NCBI GenBank assembly: GCA_963693305.1
Contig: OY855907.1
Span: 34,173,801-34,237,800 of the forward strand
Origin: Meandrina meandrites
Taxonomy: Eukaryota > Cnidaria > Anthozoa > Scleractinia > Meandrinidae
Length of the DNA: 64,000 nt
Direction of reading: 5' to 3'
The notes under the pieces were generated by a model, which worked only from the letters and a program-made list of their open reading frames with translations, made no database searches and was not told the origin of the DNA. Made by a program: the position numbers and the translations under genes. This document shows positions 1-11,999 of the stretch, piece by piece (position 1 is the stretch's first letter; the number at the start of each line of letters is the position of its first letter).

Positions 1-11
1 GAGTCCTCGCT

Positions 12-626
12 CTAAGCGTCTTCTACGATAGTGACCTTTATGTACTTGATTCCAACTCTTTCATATGCTTCGTCTTTGTAAACTTCCAATGTGAGTCCTT
101 TGCTGAGCATCAGTCGGTTGCTGAAAACGGCAGCGTTTGTATAACCTCCGTCATGCACAGTGTAACACGAGCCCCAACGTTCATCCATCTTGAGTGTGAT
201 GACAAACTGGCCGGGGTAGAAAGAGTCGCTCGTTCTGGGAGATGATCGGTTGATGTATTTCAATCCAAGCAAACTGGAGCCAGAAGGACCTTCGACTCCG
301 TAACAAGGGGGCCGGTTAACGTAACTCGCTTTATCAGGGATATGAAATCCGATAAAACTTGTGCCATCTGACACGCCATACCTGTTATCACTCTCCTCTG
401 ATCGGCCGATGCTGACGTCATTTGCCACAGTTATCTGCACGGTCAGCGGAGTAGAATGTCTAAGGACACCAGGAGGAATCATGGGAATTTTTAGGAGAGC
501 CGCGTGTTTTATTGTTCCTGCGTTGAACGTGATCTGCTCATTGGTTGTTGTGCGAGAACTGTCAATGTAAGAAGCATGTGCCTCAAGCCAAAACGGGGTC
601 ATGGTCTGATGGTAGATTATATCTCC
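12..626 (-). CDS. Family copy A, main (last) exon of a secreted protein of unknown function
   Basis: Open exon of 615 nt (204 codons plus TAG). It starts right after an acceptor (CTTCGTAG at about 627-634 on the minus strand). The first ATG (602-600) lies 24 nt inside, and the same eight-codon lead ending YHQT precedes it in every copy, so the exon is probably entered by splicing. Motifs in order: LEAHASYIDSS, TFNAG, VANDVSIG, RYGVSDG, PCYGVEG, SDSFYPGQF, DERWGSCYT, and ERVGIKYIKV at the C-terminus. The family is not recognised; the fold may be all-beta (inference). The exon length equals that of copies B and E exactly, and no lesion is seen. A matching signal-peptide exon lies at 1216-1272. 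The 3' UTR is outside the window. Confidence 0.8.
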   Translation of the reverse strand, partial: GDIIYHQTMTPFWLEAHASYIDSSRTTTNEQITFNAGTIKHAALLKIPMIPPGVLRHSTPLTVQITVANDVSIGRSEESDNRYGVSDGTSFIGFHIPDKASYVNRPPCYGVEGPSGSSLLGLKYINRSSPRTSDSFYPGQFVITLKMDERWGSCYTVHDGGYTNAAVFSNRLMLSKGLTLEVYKDEAYERVGIKYIKVTIVEDA

Positions 627-1215
627 CTACGAAGAAACGCAGCAGAAAGAAGATGTATTTTATTCTGCAACTCCCGTTAAACATAATATAAATGTTTCCC
701 CGACTTGACGATGAATTTACCTCTCAGTTTGTAAGTTTCTATTAGCATACACTGCTCCAGTTTTATTAATATGTGTGTTTCAAATACATTCTCGCGAAGT
801 GTGTTCCGAGAGTCACGGACCTCGCTGTGCTAATGAACGCTTCCAATGTTAATTGGAACCGGACACCTGGATACAAGCATATCATCGCTAAACACCCGGC
901 CATTATAAATATCTTCCTGCAATCGTAGATTTTCGATTTACATGTACGATAAGTAAGTGAGGAAATTGAGTTATATGCCAAAGAAGAGGGTTAAAACGAA
1001 AGGCTAGGCTAGGGAAGGCTACAACAGAAGATCGAATTACCATATAAAACTCGGTATATATTGCAGATTCCTTTTCCCCTTAATAATATCTTTTTATAAC
1101 CTCTAGCTAGTTTTAGAGCCGAGCTATTATTGTTCAACATTACCCAGGCCATAATTTAACAGAGCTGTTACCTTCTCCCGCGGGACTATTTGTAATCATA
1201 AACACATGTACTTAC

Positions 1216-1272
1216 GGTGGAAAGGGCAGCCATTTGGCAAAACAGCAAAAAATCAGTCCAAGAAAACACCAT
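1216..1272 (-). CDS. Family copy A, signal-peptide exon 1
   Basis: ATG at 1272-1270 opens 19 codons (starting MVFSWTDFLLFCQ) and ends at a consensus donor, ACC|GTAAGT. The peptide is short and hydrophobic, as expected for a signal peptide. It ends in phase 0, which matches the phase-0 start of the 12-626 exon. The sequence aligns with the decayed first exon of copy B at 5390-5452. I found no convincing Cys-rich exon 2 between the two exons. A region at about 840-905 has an acceptor-like start and weak similarity to exon 2 of copy C, but no GT donor in a sensible place. Direct splicing of exon 1 to the main exon would keep the frame. Confidence 0.6.
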
Positions 1273-3152
1273 GTTGGAATTATAAAAATGGAAAATTTCG
1301 ACGCTTAATTACTCAGGAGAATGCTATATAGGACGAGAGCACTTTATATACTAAGGTACAAGCAGGTCATATTGATCACATTCATGACATTGATAGAATA
1401 TATTCTCTTTCTCCCCGATGAGCTAAGTTCTGTAGACATGCACGGGACCCCATTTACACGATAAAAATTGTGTTTCAAACTGCATGACAGTTATATTTTA
1501 TTGCTCTAAGAATTAAATGTTTTGTGTACATGGTGTAACTCGTGAAACGTCAATTAGGTCAGATACATTGTGCAGATCAGTTGGGATGATAAAGTTTCTT
1601 AGGGAATGATCGAGACAATTTGCTGACCTGAAAAGAGGGTCTAAAAAATTAGTCGAGTTATATAGGTCCTTATAGTTTTGTGGTTTAACGAAAGTTTCGC
1701 GGTTGAAGCAGAGTATTGAATACCGCTTTAAAAAGTACACGAGAGTTGAATATTTCAATGTTATATCCCAAGAATACTTTTACAATATTAATGATTTGTT
1801 CCAAAAATATATCATATATGTCCATAAACAAATATTTCTCTACTTCTCCTTTCTTCCGGCCCTTCTATATTACCCTTAGAAATAATTACTTTCAGGTCTG
1901 AGCAAAAGTTCTTTTATTTGGAAATGGTTTGGCTACGACATCTTGTTATTATCGTTATTTAATGTAACAAGAGAATATTAAGCACTTCCTTGTCATATTA
2001 GTGTTCTATAGCGGCGAATTAATTGGCGTCAAATCGCTCGTACTTCGAAAAAGCGAGCCCAGGAATTTTTAATGGTTGAAATATTACTCATGTGTTGGCC
2101 TTTCGTGTTCAATATTGAACATGACCCGCTATAAAAAATGTCTAGAAATTATTGCACATCATTTCGATAGATTGCGCGAAATCAGGTGTCTTGTGATTTT
2201 AAATGCTGCATTCCGCAACTAAAATTCCTTTTCAATGCTACATGACCGGGAAAGAAATTTTCTCAACTCTCTAGTGAAACAATAGCTTGAACATTGAAGT
2301 GGGAGCCACGAGTGTAAGCTCAGGCTTGTGACATTAGTGTTCTTGCAGCTATTTTTAAAAGGTGAGGCATTAAGTCACTCGTACTTCGAACGAGCGTGAA
2401 TTTGACAAGTTGAAAATCAAAGTCTCGAGGGACTACTATTTATTCTCCTCTCGGCTTCGTTGCTCAGTTTGGATTCTCAGTCGGCAAGCTACGCAAGCTA
2501 CAGTGTAGTATGACGTTAAAAGAGGTAGATTTGGCTTTTAACTAAGCTCTAAACAACATTTTTTAATTTGATTATTCAGCTATTTATCATGGCAAAATCA
2601 AGTTTATTCTATTCGAAATTTAAAGATGTCAAGCCCAACCCTTTACTTGTCTGATTTTGCGTGTTTATAATACATACTGTATAACATTGAAAAAGCACAG
2701 CGTCAAGAAACGAGAACTTAAAATCACATTTTAAAAAAATAGGAAAATTAGCCCATAGATTAAATGATACATTGTCCTTAACTTAATTAAATCTAACCAT
2801 ATTGAGTGTCATTTTAGTTTAGCTTATATCAGTTTTGCGTTATTTTTCCTGTGTTATGGTTCCTGTAGCTGTGACTGCTGTATTCGTTGTCAGTGGTTTG
2901 GTTTTGTTTACCTTTCTGCTTATATTTGCAGAAATAAAATACCTGATGTCTCCACTTTTCTCTTTTAATTATATCAAAGACAACATACAAGGGTTCCTGT
3001 TACTTATCTGCAATGCAGTTACAAGGAATTTACCTGATGGCAAACAGCTTAAATCGAAAAAAAGGAAAATACGAATTACTCTATTAACTTCTTTTAAGTT
3101 CAGCTTATTATAAGGTCAGACTCTCTTATGCCAAATACACGAAGATTCCGTT
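1273..3152. other. AT-rich intergenic DNA without recognisable genes
   Basis: The open frames here are short, AT-rich and unlike any protein I recognise. The pair 'cactcgtacttcgaa' near 2037 and 2373 suggests an old repeat fragment. No promoter or RNA gene can be supported. Confidence 0.5.
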
Positions 3153-3767
3153 TTAATCGTCCTGTGTTACAGCAACCTTGATGTACTTAATCCCAACCCT
3201 ATCGTGAGCGTCTTCTTTATAAACCTCGAAAGTGAGTCCCTTGCTGAGCATCAACCGGTTGCTGTATCCAGCGGTCTTCACGAAGCCTCCGTCATGCGCA
3301 GTGTAGCACGAGCCCCAGCGTTCATCCAACTTGAGAGTGATGACATACTGACCAGGGTAGAAAGAGTCGCTTGGTCTCGGCGAGGTATGGCTCATCAGCC
3401 TAATTCCAGTCAAGGTCATACCAGGGGTGCCCTCCACTCCATAACAAGGGGCCGTGCTCGGGTAATTTGCTTTATCAGGGGCCTGGAATCCAACAAATCT
3501 GTTTCCGTCTGACACACCGTATCTAACGTCACTGTCCACTTTCTGTCCAATGCTGACGTCATTAGCCACTGTAATTTCAACGGTCAGCGGAGGTGAAAGT
3601 CCAAGGACCCCAGCTGGAATGATGGGAACTTTGAGAAGAGCCGCGTTTGCTATTGAGGCTGCGTTGAATGTCACTTGCTCAGCGGTTGCCTTACGAGAAC
3701 TGTCAATGTAGGACGCATGCGCCTCCAGTCACAATGGAGTCATTGTCTGATGGTAAACAACTCTTCC
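3153..3767 (-). pseudogene. Family copy B, main exon with nonsense mutation
   Basis: The exon is 615 nt with an intact acceptor (CTTTCACAG) and the same lead ending YHQT. The family tryptophan in the LWLEAHAS motif is TGA here (3729-3731), giving a stop six codons after the conserved ATG (3743-3741). The rest is open and well conserved, including RYGVSDG, PCYGVEG, SDSFYPGQY, DERWGSCYT and RVGIKYIKV. An internal ATG in the downstream open frame would skip the conserved N-terminal part. With the lost start codon and broken donor of its first exon, copy B is best read as a recent pseudogene. Confidence 0.8.
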
Positions 3768-4353
3768 CTGTGAAAGAAAGAAAAAGAAAAAGTGGCAACG
3801 TGCTGTTTAATCAAGCAGTAAATAACTACACTTACTGACCAGACTTTGCTGCGTTGCCAGTTTCGAGCCAGTTGTGGCCGCAGTTTACTTTTGTAGCTAA
3901 AAACTAACCAGAACTAACTGTACACACAAACCTCAATAAGTGACCTATTTAAAAAAATAACAATGTGGACACTAACAAATACGCTTTCCTTAAAAAACGA
4001 AACAATGTAAAGTCTGATGAACTGCCGTGAACATGTAATTACATAGTTTTTATTATTTGTCATATTTGCGTTACTATTGTGTGTGACCGCAACTAATTGT
4101 CCCCCTTCTTAGCACATCATTGTTTATTTCCGGTTGTTATGCATGTTACGAGTCATGTGTAATAGCCCCCGAGCGGGGGTAGGGGGATAATCCCATATAT
4201 GGGCTATATAGGTACGTTCCGCGTGATAGTGTATGGTTTTGATGTTCTCGGTCGTTAAAGAGGGTATCATATTTGCTCCTTTTGCCATTGTGTTCCCGGT
4301 GTGCTCCTTAGATAGGGTACCTAAATTCGATCAGCTAAATTAACAGTGCGCAA

Positions 4354-4548
4354 TAGCCTGCAAGCAAGCAGGCTCTCTTTGGGGGCAACGTGAGAGTGGC
4401 GAAGCCGCGAGTTACGGTGAGCGGAGCGAGCGCGCGACGTCGCTCGCGGGCTCGTTTTGTTCACCCACTCAGCGGCTCCCTATTTCGCGGTCGCTTGCGC
4501 GCTGCTATCAAACTCGCGGCCCCCAAAGAGAGCCTGCTCGCAGGCTAA
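4354..4548. mobile_element. GC-rich 195-bp MITE with 8-bp target duplication
   Basis: Termini are TAGCCTGCAAGC on the left and the inverse of TTAGCCTGCGAGCAGG on the right. Further inverted similarity runs through AGGCTCTCTTTGGGGG. The element is flanked by a perfect 8-bp direct repeat GTGCGCAA at 4346-4353 and 4549-4556. An 8-bp duplication fits hAT-type transposition. It lies in the intron between the main exon and exon 2 of copy B. Confidence 0.8.
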
Positions 4549-4733
4549 GTGCGCAAACGCCCAGCTAAACGAAAAAGAAATGGTCTGTTAAACTTAACTC
4601 CTTGAAAAATTCCTTGAAATAGCTTCAGGGATTATGAGCCTTCGCGGCACATTCCTGTCCGAAATATACGGGTAATTTTAGATGTTGTTTCACAGGGTTA
4701 ATAAAATCACTCTTGTCAATTATATTCAGATAC

Positions 4734-4799
4734 CTTTGACTGATAGAATGACCTTGAAACTGGCTGGCAGCATTGTTCATCAGTCAGACACTGAACCGT
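4734..4799 (-). pseudogene. Family copy B, Cys-rich microexon 2 (candidate)
   Basis: A 66-nt phase-0 segment between a good acceptor (TTTTTTTGCAG) and a donor (AAG|GTATCT). It encodes 22 residues with the Cys pattern QCLTDEQCCQ. Position, phase, size and Cys content correspond to exon 2 of copy C (9489-9548), although sequence identity is low. It probably belongs to copy B, which is inactivated elsewhere. Confidence 0.45.
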
Positions 4800-5389
4800 C
4801 TGCAAAAAAACAAACAAGAGAACAAAGTTAGACGGCTCCATCAGCGAAACAATGGTACGTAGAACAATCGGAATAAAAACACAGCATTGAAAAAAGTAAG
4901 AGTACTATAAATGAAGTACTAAGCGCGTGATTCTGTTGTAAAGGTTTTCTGTAGCTTTAAGATAACTATTCTGGCCCTTCAAACTCCCGCGACAAAACAA
5001 TCGCGCTAAGAAATAGTTTGTGGATCTTATTTTGCGGAAAAATTATTATAGAGCATTTCAAATAAACATAGATGAAATAAGTACGATCAGAAGTATATAA
5101 GATCATTATGGACTTCTGATACTCTTTCAACAGACTTTGATCAAATGATGAGAGTCGTTATCAATTGTGTGTCTGAGGAAGCATTTGAACCTTTGAAGCC
5201 TGATCACGAGAAAACGAGAAAGTACGGGTTGTTTTTATTCCCTGCCATAGAGGTCATCCTTTTCATACAAATGTTTTGCAAAACGCACACAGCAATCACA
5301 GTCTTTTTTAGGGTGCTCATAATCGAGATGAATTCAGACTTGAATACGCCAGCTGATTTAGTGTGCATGACAAAAGGAAATGTACTTAG

Positions 5390-5452
5390 AGGGGATAAAA
5401 GAGCTATCTGGCAGAACACAGCAAAAAATGAAGCAATCCAAGAAAACAACAA
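5390..5452 (-). pseudogene. Family copy B, decayed signal-peptide exon 1
   Basis: Aligned with exon 1 of copy A (1216-1272). It shares FSW, an FCQ core and the downstream context AAGTACAT. Two lesions are visible: the start codon position reads TTG instead of ATG, and the donor reads CTAAGT instead of GTAAGT (5389-5384). The 21 codons between stay open and hydrophobic. Together with the TGA in the main exon, three separate lesions support a pseudogene. Confidence 0.6.
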
Positions 5453-5599
5453 ACTGGACTAATGAAGGTTTGAAGTTTGCACACAGGAGTGCACCTTATA
5501 CATGCATTTATATCCTAATGTACGTGCTCAAGAGAATGGATTGCTCAGAGATAAGCCCAGCACTTAATTAACGATCTACAGGTGGGCTCAGTTGCACGC

Positions 5600-6590
5600 T
5601 ATATACAAATGTGTCAACAACATTTCAAGTTACACTTTGCATTAAGATTGTGGAATAGGTGAAAAGCATTTAACAAACATTAAATGTCGTCGGATCTAAT
5701 AAAAGAAAAATAAAGACGAAAAAGATGAAAAGAAGGTAATCAAAATAACTTGAACCAAAGGTCAGTCATGCCAAATAAGTTCTTTAATATGCCACTAAGC
5801 GTTCCAGAAAACACGAAAGCCCAGCGTTTGAAAACGTGATTGAAATCAGCTATTTGACTTTGTTGAAATCCGTGACACACGATATTGGAAAGCCTTTTTT
5901 CTGGTGTAAAAATTTTTTTCAAGTCAAGACGTAAAACTCTTAAAATAATAGTTTTCTAAGAAAGTAAAACACCGGATTGGTGATAATAAACCGAAAATAA
6001 AAATGATAGTTAGGACTGGGGAAGATTACATAATCTGAAAAAACGGATTACAAAGTGGGACTATCGATTTTAACATTAAATGAAACTCTGCACGGTTCGT
6101 TTCACCTTGAATTGTTGCTACGTTATCACAGGATCAATGAGATAGGGTTAAGAAGATAAAAAAGAAAGGCAGCATTGAATATGACAACTGACAAATGGAA
6201 AACAAATCATCACCCACTCTTTTGATCATTAATGGGAATGGGAACATACAACGTTTCATGCACTTTGGATTTGTAGCTTCCATCAATGTATCTAATGGCA
6301 AAACACTAAATATAAAGAACATTTTTAGGTCCTCCACTGTTACGATTGCGTTACTGGTTGTCAGCAAAATTGATTATGTCGATTAAGAGTGTCAAGCATG
6401 CGCTTCCAACCTACGCTCCGCAAGTTTTCGGGGGAATCTCCAGCGAAAGCTAATTTGGTTAAAATTTGACTGAATGCTTCGACCTACTTTAACTTAAGCA
6501 AGTCATGATTTAAGTATTACTCTACTGATCATTTCCTACCTGGTTTTGTCGTAGGTTTAAATATACTGAGGGGAGAGTAACCGGCCAAGA
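5600..6590. other. AT-rich intergenic DNA, no recognisable gene
   Basis: Only short AT-rich open frames are present, without motifs, splice-bounded exons or repeats that I can place. Confidence 0.45.
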
Positions 6591-6719
6591 TATATGTCAG
6601 GCATTCAAATTGTTTTCATCACAGTCAATGTCCCTTGGGGTAGGTGGTGGGGGTGGTGCAGAAATAGTCTGTTATAACAAGACTCCCAAACTTTTATTCT
6701 GAACTAGGTTAGATTACAT

Positions 6720-7045
6720 ACCACTCACACCACTGGTCTGAACTGCCCGGAGCCTGTCCCGGTTTTCCATGCCATGAAGTGGCTGTAGAAGTATTGCTAC
6801 TCTCCCCGGGTGGGATGGTAATACATCACAGGTTACCTCCCCCAGTGTTTTGTCAGGTCTTTTTAACAATCCGCTAGTACCCATTTACACTCCAAGGCGT
6901 GAAAGGTGCTATGTGAGTGTTTGCTGTCTAACCCAAGAACGTAGCACCATGACCGCGTTCAGTTTGGTCCGGTCGTTCGGTCCGGACTGCAAAGCGCTAA
7001 TCATAAGGCCACAACGTTTCCCATTGATCCTGGAAAGAAATAAGG
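6720..7045. repeat. Diverged interspersed repeat, SINE-like
   Basis: Contains blocks (CGGAGCCTGTCCCGG, AAGTATTGCTACTCTCC, ACCCATTTACACTCC) that recur at 8985-9260, 11168-11340 and 13300-13552 in one or the other orientation. The shared core reads GTGTATAAATGGGTAC with TGGACTAGCATCCCATCC downstream. The repeat class was not determined; no ORF and no target duplication are seen. Confidence 0.5.
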
Positions 7046-7049
7046 GTGT

Positions 7050-7980
7050 AAATTAGAAAAAATAAAACACTTGGTGGCAAACGCTTCGTGTTCGGGAGGA
7101 CCGATCAAAATTTGTCTTTAAAGAAAACAGACGGACAAACGAAATTCACTGATTACTGAATCACTTTTGGAAGTATCACAAAGTTTAACGTTTGCCGTTA
7201 AAATGAAGTATTGAATTTGTAGAAAAGCAACAAGGAGTATTTTGGACAGGTTATGAGATAACGGTTCCTCCAGGGGGCTGTTTTGACAAAGTAGCCATCA
7301 TCTAAAATATTAATTACTCGCAAAGGTCAGGTTCTTTTTATATTTATGCAGGTGCTTTCCATGGTTAGATGATCGTCGTTCTGTGCTGCTTTTTCCTTGT
7401 AAAGCTGTTTTAGATTACAAATGTTCGGAATTTGATATACTAGGTCATCACAAACACATGTTAAACGGAACGCGTTTGTCACTTATTTACAGCCACGCTA
7501 TTAACAAATAGACGGTTATTAAAATAAGTAACAATTTTAAAATTTATCATTTCAATAATATTTTTAAAAAACACACTTTTGAAAACCGCAGGTAGAAAAC
7601 GAGTATTTCTATTATTGGATTAAAATCGTATCGGCTATAAATCTACCAAACAAATAGTAAAATAACTTCTGTAGTAATATTTTTTATAAGAACTAGATGA
7701 TATTTAGACGTGTTTCAATACTGAAAGAGCTACAGAAACACTTCTAGTTCTGTCGACCAGCGCTCCAGACAAAAATCTTTACAAGTACAATGAATGTTGT
7801 TTTAATTACCAAATAAATAGCTGTTTGGTAATTGTTTATGTTATCCTTTCCAGTGTTTTAACGGATTGGGTAAAAAGAATAAGCAATTTTGTTTAGAGTT
7901 GAATTTTGTCAAGTTTGTGTTCGATATTTCAACAAAAGAGGAAAGAAAGTTAAATCAGACTGCGTTAGTTTGCTTTCTGA
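7050..7980. other. AT-rich upstream region of copy C
   Basis: No coding signal. The stretch just before 8028 should contain the promoter and 5' UTR of copy C, but no TATA box or initiator can be picked with confidence. Confidence 0.4.
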
Positions 7981-8027
7981 CTCTAGTGCGAGTGAACATC
8001 CCGCGCTGACTGGAAATCTGAGATATC

Positions 8028-10489
8028 ATGAAGTTATCTTTCGTCGCTTCTATCGCTGGACTGACATTCTTGGGTGCGATTGCTCTGCTTTGCCCCACCG
8101 TAAGTCAAATTGCTTTCACTTTTCCTTCTTCTATCTTTTCTGTTATCTGTTAGCCATATAGTAACACAGAAGTTATCGACCAGCGTAGCAAAGACCATTC
8201 ACTCCAGGCGACGAAACGCCCTATGCGAAAATTATTTCATTTAAATGCTTTTCAAAGAACCTTTCTACTGATTTGTTTGCTATCAAAACCTTTCCCGGAC
8301 GTTTTGCATTCAATCTGTACAACAAAGTTGTTCATTTGCCATATTCAATACTAAGTCCGTTTTTACACCTACAATGACTTCATGATCGTAAGCCATTTTA
8401 ACCGCGAATATACTTTTTGTTTTTTGTCTCTTCGAAGACTTTTTCTGCCTTTAGAATGTTATGTCTGCAGTTTAGTGGCTCTGGCTAATTGTTATTCTTG
8501 TCTCAGGGAACAGAATTATAAATTCAAAAATACGAATCTTCTTTTAAGAGGAATTTCTTCTTGATTTTAGCTTTTCCCGCATCACAAGTGTGATTCCTTC
8601 AAATTTCGATCTCGATTCTTGAAACCAGTGATAGCAATTGTGTTGGTTTTTCCGGATGAGACATCTTGAAGGGTGTTTAGCAAAGTTGCACGACTGTTCC
8701 ACTTTCTTTCCTTTGACAGGCAACTTTGCTTATAATTTCGATGTAGAACAGTTTATTGCATTTTTATTCTTTATTGTGAGGCGCGATGGCCAAACGATTA
8801 CTAGCCCTTTATTTCGTATAGAAAGTGGATGACTCGAGCACCGATCTCTGTAACCTGCAATCTGGCGTTCCTTTACCCTGCGCGATAAAATAAAAAACAA
8901 CCCCTAATCGCAGGTTACGATCTCAGCTATTCTGTCGGATCCATGCAGCTGGGCTAGATACTTTGCTCCACAGTGTTGCTTTTCGACCATGTGTATAAAT
9001 AGTTACTGGCGAAATTGAAGGCTTGAAAAGAAATATTTTGCAAGGTAGCTATGAATGGACTGACATTTCGTCCATGGAGAGAAGCAATGCTGTTGGCTAC
9101 TTCTTGCTCAAGGTCGACAGAGCTAAGCGCACCGTCAGTCGTGGGCCACTAGACTCGTTTTGACTATTTACTTGTACAGTACCCAATTATACACCTGGCT
9201 GGAGAGAAGCCCTGTAAAAGCAAACTGTCTTACCCAAGAACTCATTACAATGACCCGACAGGGCTTGAATCCGGACTTCTCGATCGGGAGTGCATCTCAA
9301 AACCCATTAGGTCACCGCTCTCACCGCTCCTCACTTGTTGGTGTTTTCAAAAGACGTTCCAGTCGGGAAGGAACATATACCAGTTGACGGCGAATTGTCT
9401 CCGAGACCCGACAGAGCCCATAATTTTCGTCTCGAAGTTGCTAAGCAACTGATAACTATGCCTTCTTTCATTTTTTTTTGTCGCGCAGGTAAGCTGTGAT
9501 GATGCATGCCCGCATACATGTGGTCCAACGCTCGACTGTAGGCTAAGGGTAAGTCACGTGATTTTTGTTTGCTATCCTGATAAATAGCAACTGTGCGGGT
9601 AATTAATCTCGGACTCAGTTCCTTTTACTCGTGGGAAGACAACCTCTGGTAAAATCCCATTTGATCACTAATATATTGGGTTGTCGGTGCCAGTCTCGCG
9701 TTCTCTTTCTAGTTGCAGAATTTTCGAACGTTTCAGATACTCGCGGTTACTATAAGGACGGACTGTCCCACTGAGCAAAATCTTCAATTTACTGACTGAC
9801 ATGATTTCTGACTGCTCTTAACATATGCAATTTTTGGGTTTTAGGATAAACTGATTTACCATCAGACCATGACGCCATCTTGGTTTGAAGGTCATTCATC
9901 CTACATTGACAGTTATCATTCAACAACCGCTGATCTGATCACATTCAACGCAGGCTCAACTGAAAAAGCCCGACTTCTGAAAATTCCCCTCATCGCTGCC
10001 GATATCTTGAAAGATTGCGTTCCGCTGACAGTGGAAGTTGTTGTCGCCAATGACGTCAGAATTGGCGGAAGAGGATACGACAGTGACATAAGGTATGGCT
10101 TGACAGATGGTGACACCTTTATCGGGTTTGAGGCGCCGGACAGAAGGAGCTACGCGAAGCAATCCCCATGCTACGCAATCGAAGGAACATCTGGTAAAAC
10201 TCTGACGCATATCAATTTCAAAAACACCAACTTCCCCAAAGTAAGCAAGTACTCTCTCTACCCCGGACGGTTCGTGTTCACTTTTAAGCTGGACCAACGT
10301 TGGGGTTCGTGCTACACTGCGCAAGACAACGGCTTCGTGAAGACCGCTGGTTACATCAACCGGTTGAAGCTGAAGAAAGGGCTCAGTCTCGAGGTTTATA
10401 AGACCAACAAAGCAGAGAGAGTCGGAATCAAGTTCATCAAGGTCGCCATCACACAAGATTCGTCATGCAATCAGTATTACCCTTCCTGA
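8028..10489 (+). CDS. Family copy C, complete three-exon gene for a secreted protein of unknown function
   Basis: Exon 1 is 8028-8099: ATG plus 23 codons of a classic signal peptide (MKLSFVASIAG then a Leu/Ala-rich stretch), donor ACC|GTAAGT. Exon 2 is 9489-9548: 20 codons with four cysteines (C-x3-C-x3-C-x5-C), acceptor GTCGCGCAG, donor AGG|GTAAGT. Exon 3 is 9845-10489: acceptor GGGTTTTAG, 214 codons, TGA at 10487. All junctions are phase 0, giving about 258 aa. Exon 3 carries TFNAG, VANDVRIG, RYGLTDG, DQRWGSCYT and ERVGIKFIKV, plus a short C-terminal tail absent from copies A, B and E. Predicted role: a secreted or extracellular protein; function unknown. AATAAA at 10599 is a good polyadenylation signal. 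No lesion is seen, so this is the best candidate for an active member. Confidence 0.8.
8777..9690. repeat. Duplicated block: intron 1 to exon 2 of copy C
   Basis: Nearly the same sequence recurs at 13085-13552 and continues at 15656-16105, including the 'gtggatgactcgagcaccgatctctg' region, exon 2 and its donor context. It is the left part of a tandem duplication unit running from here to about 13078. It includes a copy of the SINE-like repeat (8985-9260). Confidence 0.75.
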
Positions 10490-10598
10490 AGTCTCATGCA
10501 TGTTCTTTCCTTTCATGTTGTTAGTCGACTATCTGTTAAATTCTATTAATAGAATTTGCAGACCATCAACAAACATTGTAGCCCACCTAACCCTTAGG

Positions 10599-10604
10599 AA
10601 TAAA
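10599..10604 (+). promoter_or_regulatory. Polyadenylation signal AATAAA of copy C
   Basis: The hexamer lies 110 nt after the stop codon of copy C. The duplicated 3' flank at 33940 carries it as well. Confidence 0.55.
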
Positions 10605-11167
10605 ATTATAAATGATAGATGAAATTTTGCTTTTGTTTTATGGCTCTCAAATCCCAACTCTTACTAACCTGACTCCAACAATGTGTGTCGGAAGTAATAC
10701 TTACATGATACATTTCCGACACTTCGTTAGTCTTGGAAATTACGTTTTCGTGGGTTGCCGTACACTAATTTTTCACAGGGGAAAGCTTCTCTTATCTCAA
10801 AAAGAAAGTTGTTGGCTCCAAAACTTAAAAAAAATAAAACAATACACACACTTTAACCAAACTAATAATGTCTGGAAGGGGGATCGAACTCTCCGTGGTT
10901 ACAAAGTGGGCTCAAATCAGATGTCAGAAATGAAGTTTTGTTTGGGACTTGCTCGCCGCGCGAGCTGGCGATTTAGCTCATCGCTTAAGAGTTAACACGA
11001 TAAAGGATTTTGGAATCGGTCACTTATGTCCAGAAATGCACGCAAGTATTGTTTACAGAGTTCTTCATGTCCTAATGGGCTTTTATACATTTTCATATAC
11101 TTCATATTTCCTATAATTTTGTGTGTCTTAGTGTCCGACACTTTACTCTCATAGTGCCTCTCTTAAA

Positions 11168-11340
11168 CCAGGTGTATAAATGGGTACCGGCGAATTTACT
11201 GCTGGGTGTAACCCTGCAATGGACTAGCATCCCATCCATGGGGGAGTAGAAATACTTCTAGTCGCTTCATGCTACGGAAACCGGGATAAGCTCCGGCCTG
11301 ATGGGCCACTAGGCTCGTATACAGACTTTACCTTACCTTT
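11168..11340 (+). repeat. Interspersed SINE-like repeat
   Basis: Contains GTGTATAAATGGGTACCGG, GGACTAGCATCCCATCC, TTCATGCTACGGAAACC and GATGGGCCACTAGGCTCG. This is the best preserved copy of the family also seen at 6720, 8985 and 13300. No target duplication was identified. Confidence 0.5.
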
Positions 11341-11859
11341 ATCACGGGGATTTTGCTACATTTTCGGTCAAAATGATATTAGAATTATAATTGAATATGA
11401 GTAAGCTCACATAAGAAATGTTTCTAGTATATAAGTAAATTTTTGAGGGAATACCTAATTGTAATTAGTTTTTAGCGAGTTTTCCAAGACGAGAGCAGTA
11501 GTTTTTAAAGTCTGCCCGACTTTTTAAACTAAGATCAAAGCCTCATCGATGGATAGTTCATTGATACCAAAGCCCTCCTTTTTGGCTTCAGTGTACTGGT
11601 ATAATAATATTTAACAAAACTACGCCATTCGTTTTAGCTTTCCATTGTGTAAATACGTCTTCCTGCTCATGACAGTGCCCCTTGAAAGCAGTTGGTCGAA
11701 GTTGGCAACCAAATACCACAGAATAAACAACCTGCGTGTTTTCCTAGGCCCGCTACTGCTGATCATTTTTGCTAACTTGTATGAGAACTACTTTTCTCCC
11801 AGTGATGAAAATTCTGCTGATCCTCATAATCTCACAATCAAGCATGACCTTAGTAGAAA

Positions 11860-11993
11860 TAGGAGGCCCTTTGGGACATAAGCAATCAGAGACGTCCATT
11901 TGGGTCACGTGACTTCAAAGCCGATTTTTTTTCACGCGACCCAAATGGACGTCTCTGATTGGTTATGCCTCAAAGGGCTTCTTATTACTACTG
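11860..11993. mobile_element. Palindromic MITE in the 3' flank of copy C
   Basis: Inverted arms include CAGAGACGTCCATTTGGGTC followed by its complement, with ends AATAGGAGGCCCTTTG and CAAAGGGCTTCTTATT. The same element sits at about 34467-34590 in the duplicated flank, so the insertion predates the duplication. Confidence 0.65.
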
Positions 11994-11999
11994 ACCCTC

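Noticed and set aside
840..905. Exon 2 of family copy A
   Set aside because: Acceptor-like start and weak similarity, but no donor and most cysteines are absent in the required phase.
9956..10456. 166-codon minus-strand frame over copy C
   Set aside because: Shadow of the plus-strand exon; similar shadows occur opposite other family copies.
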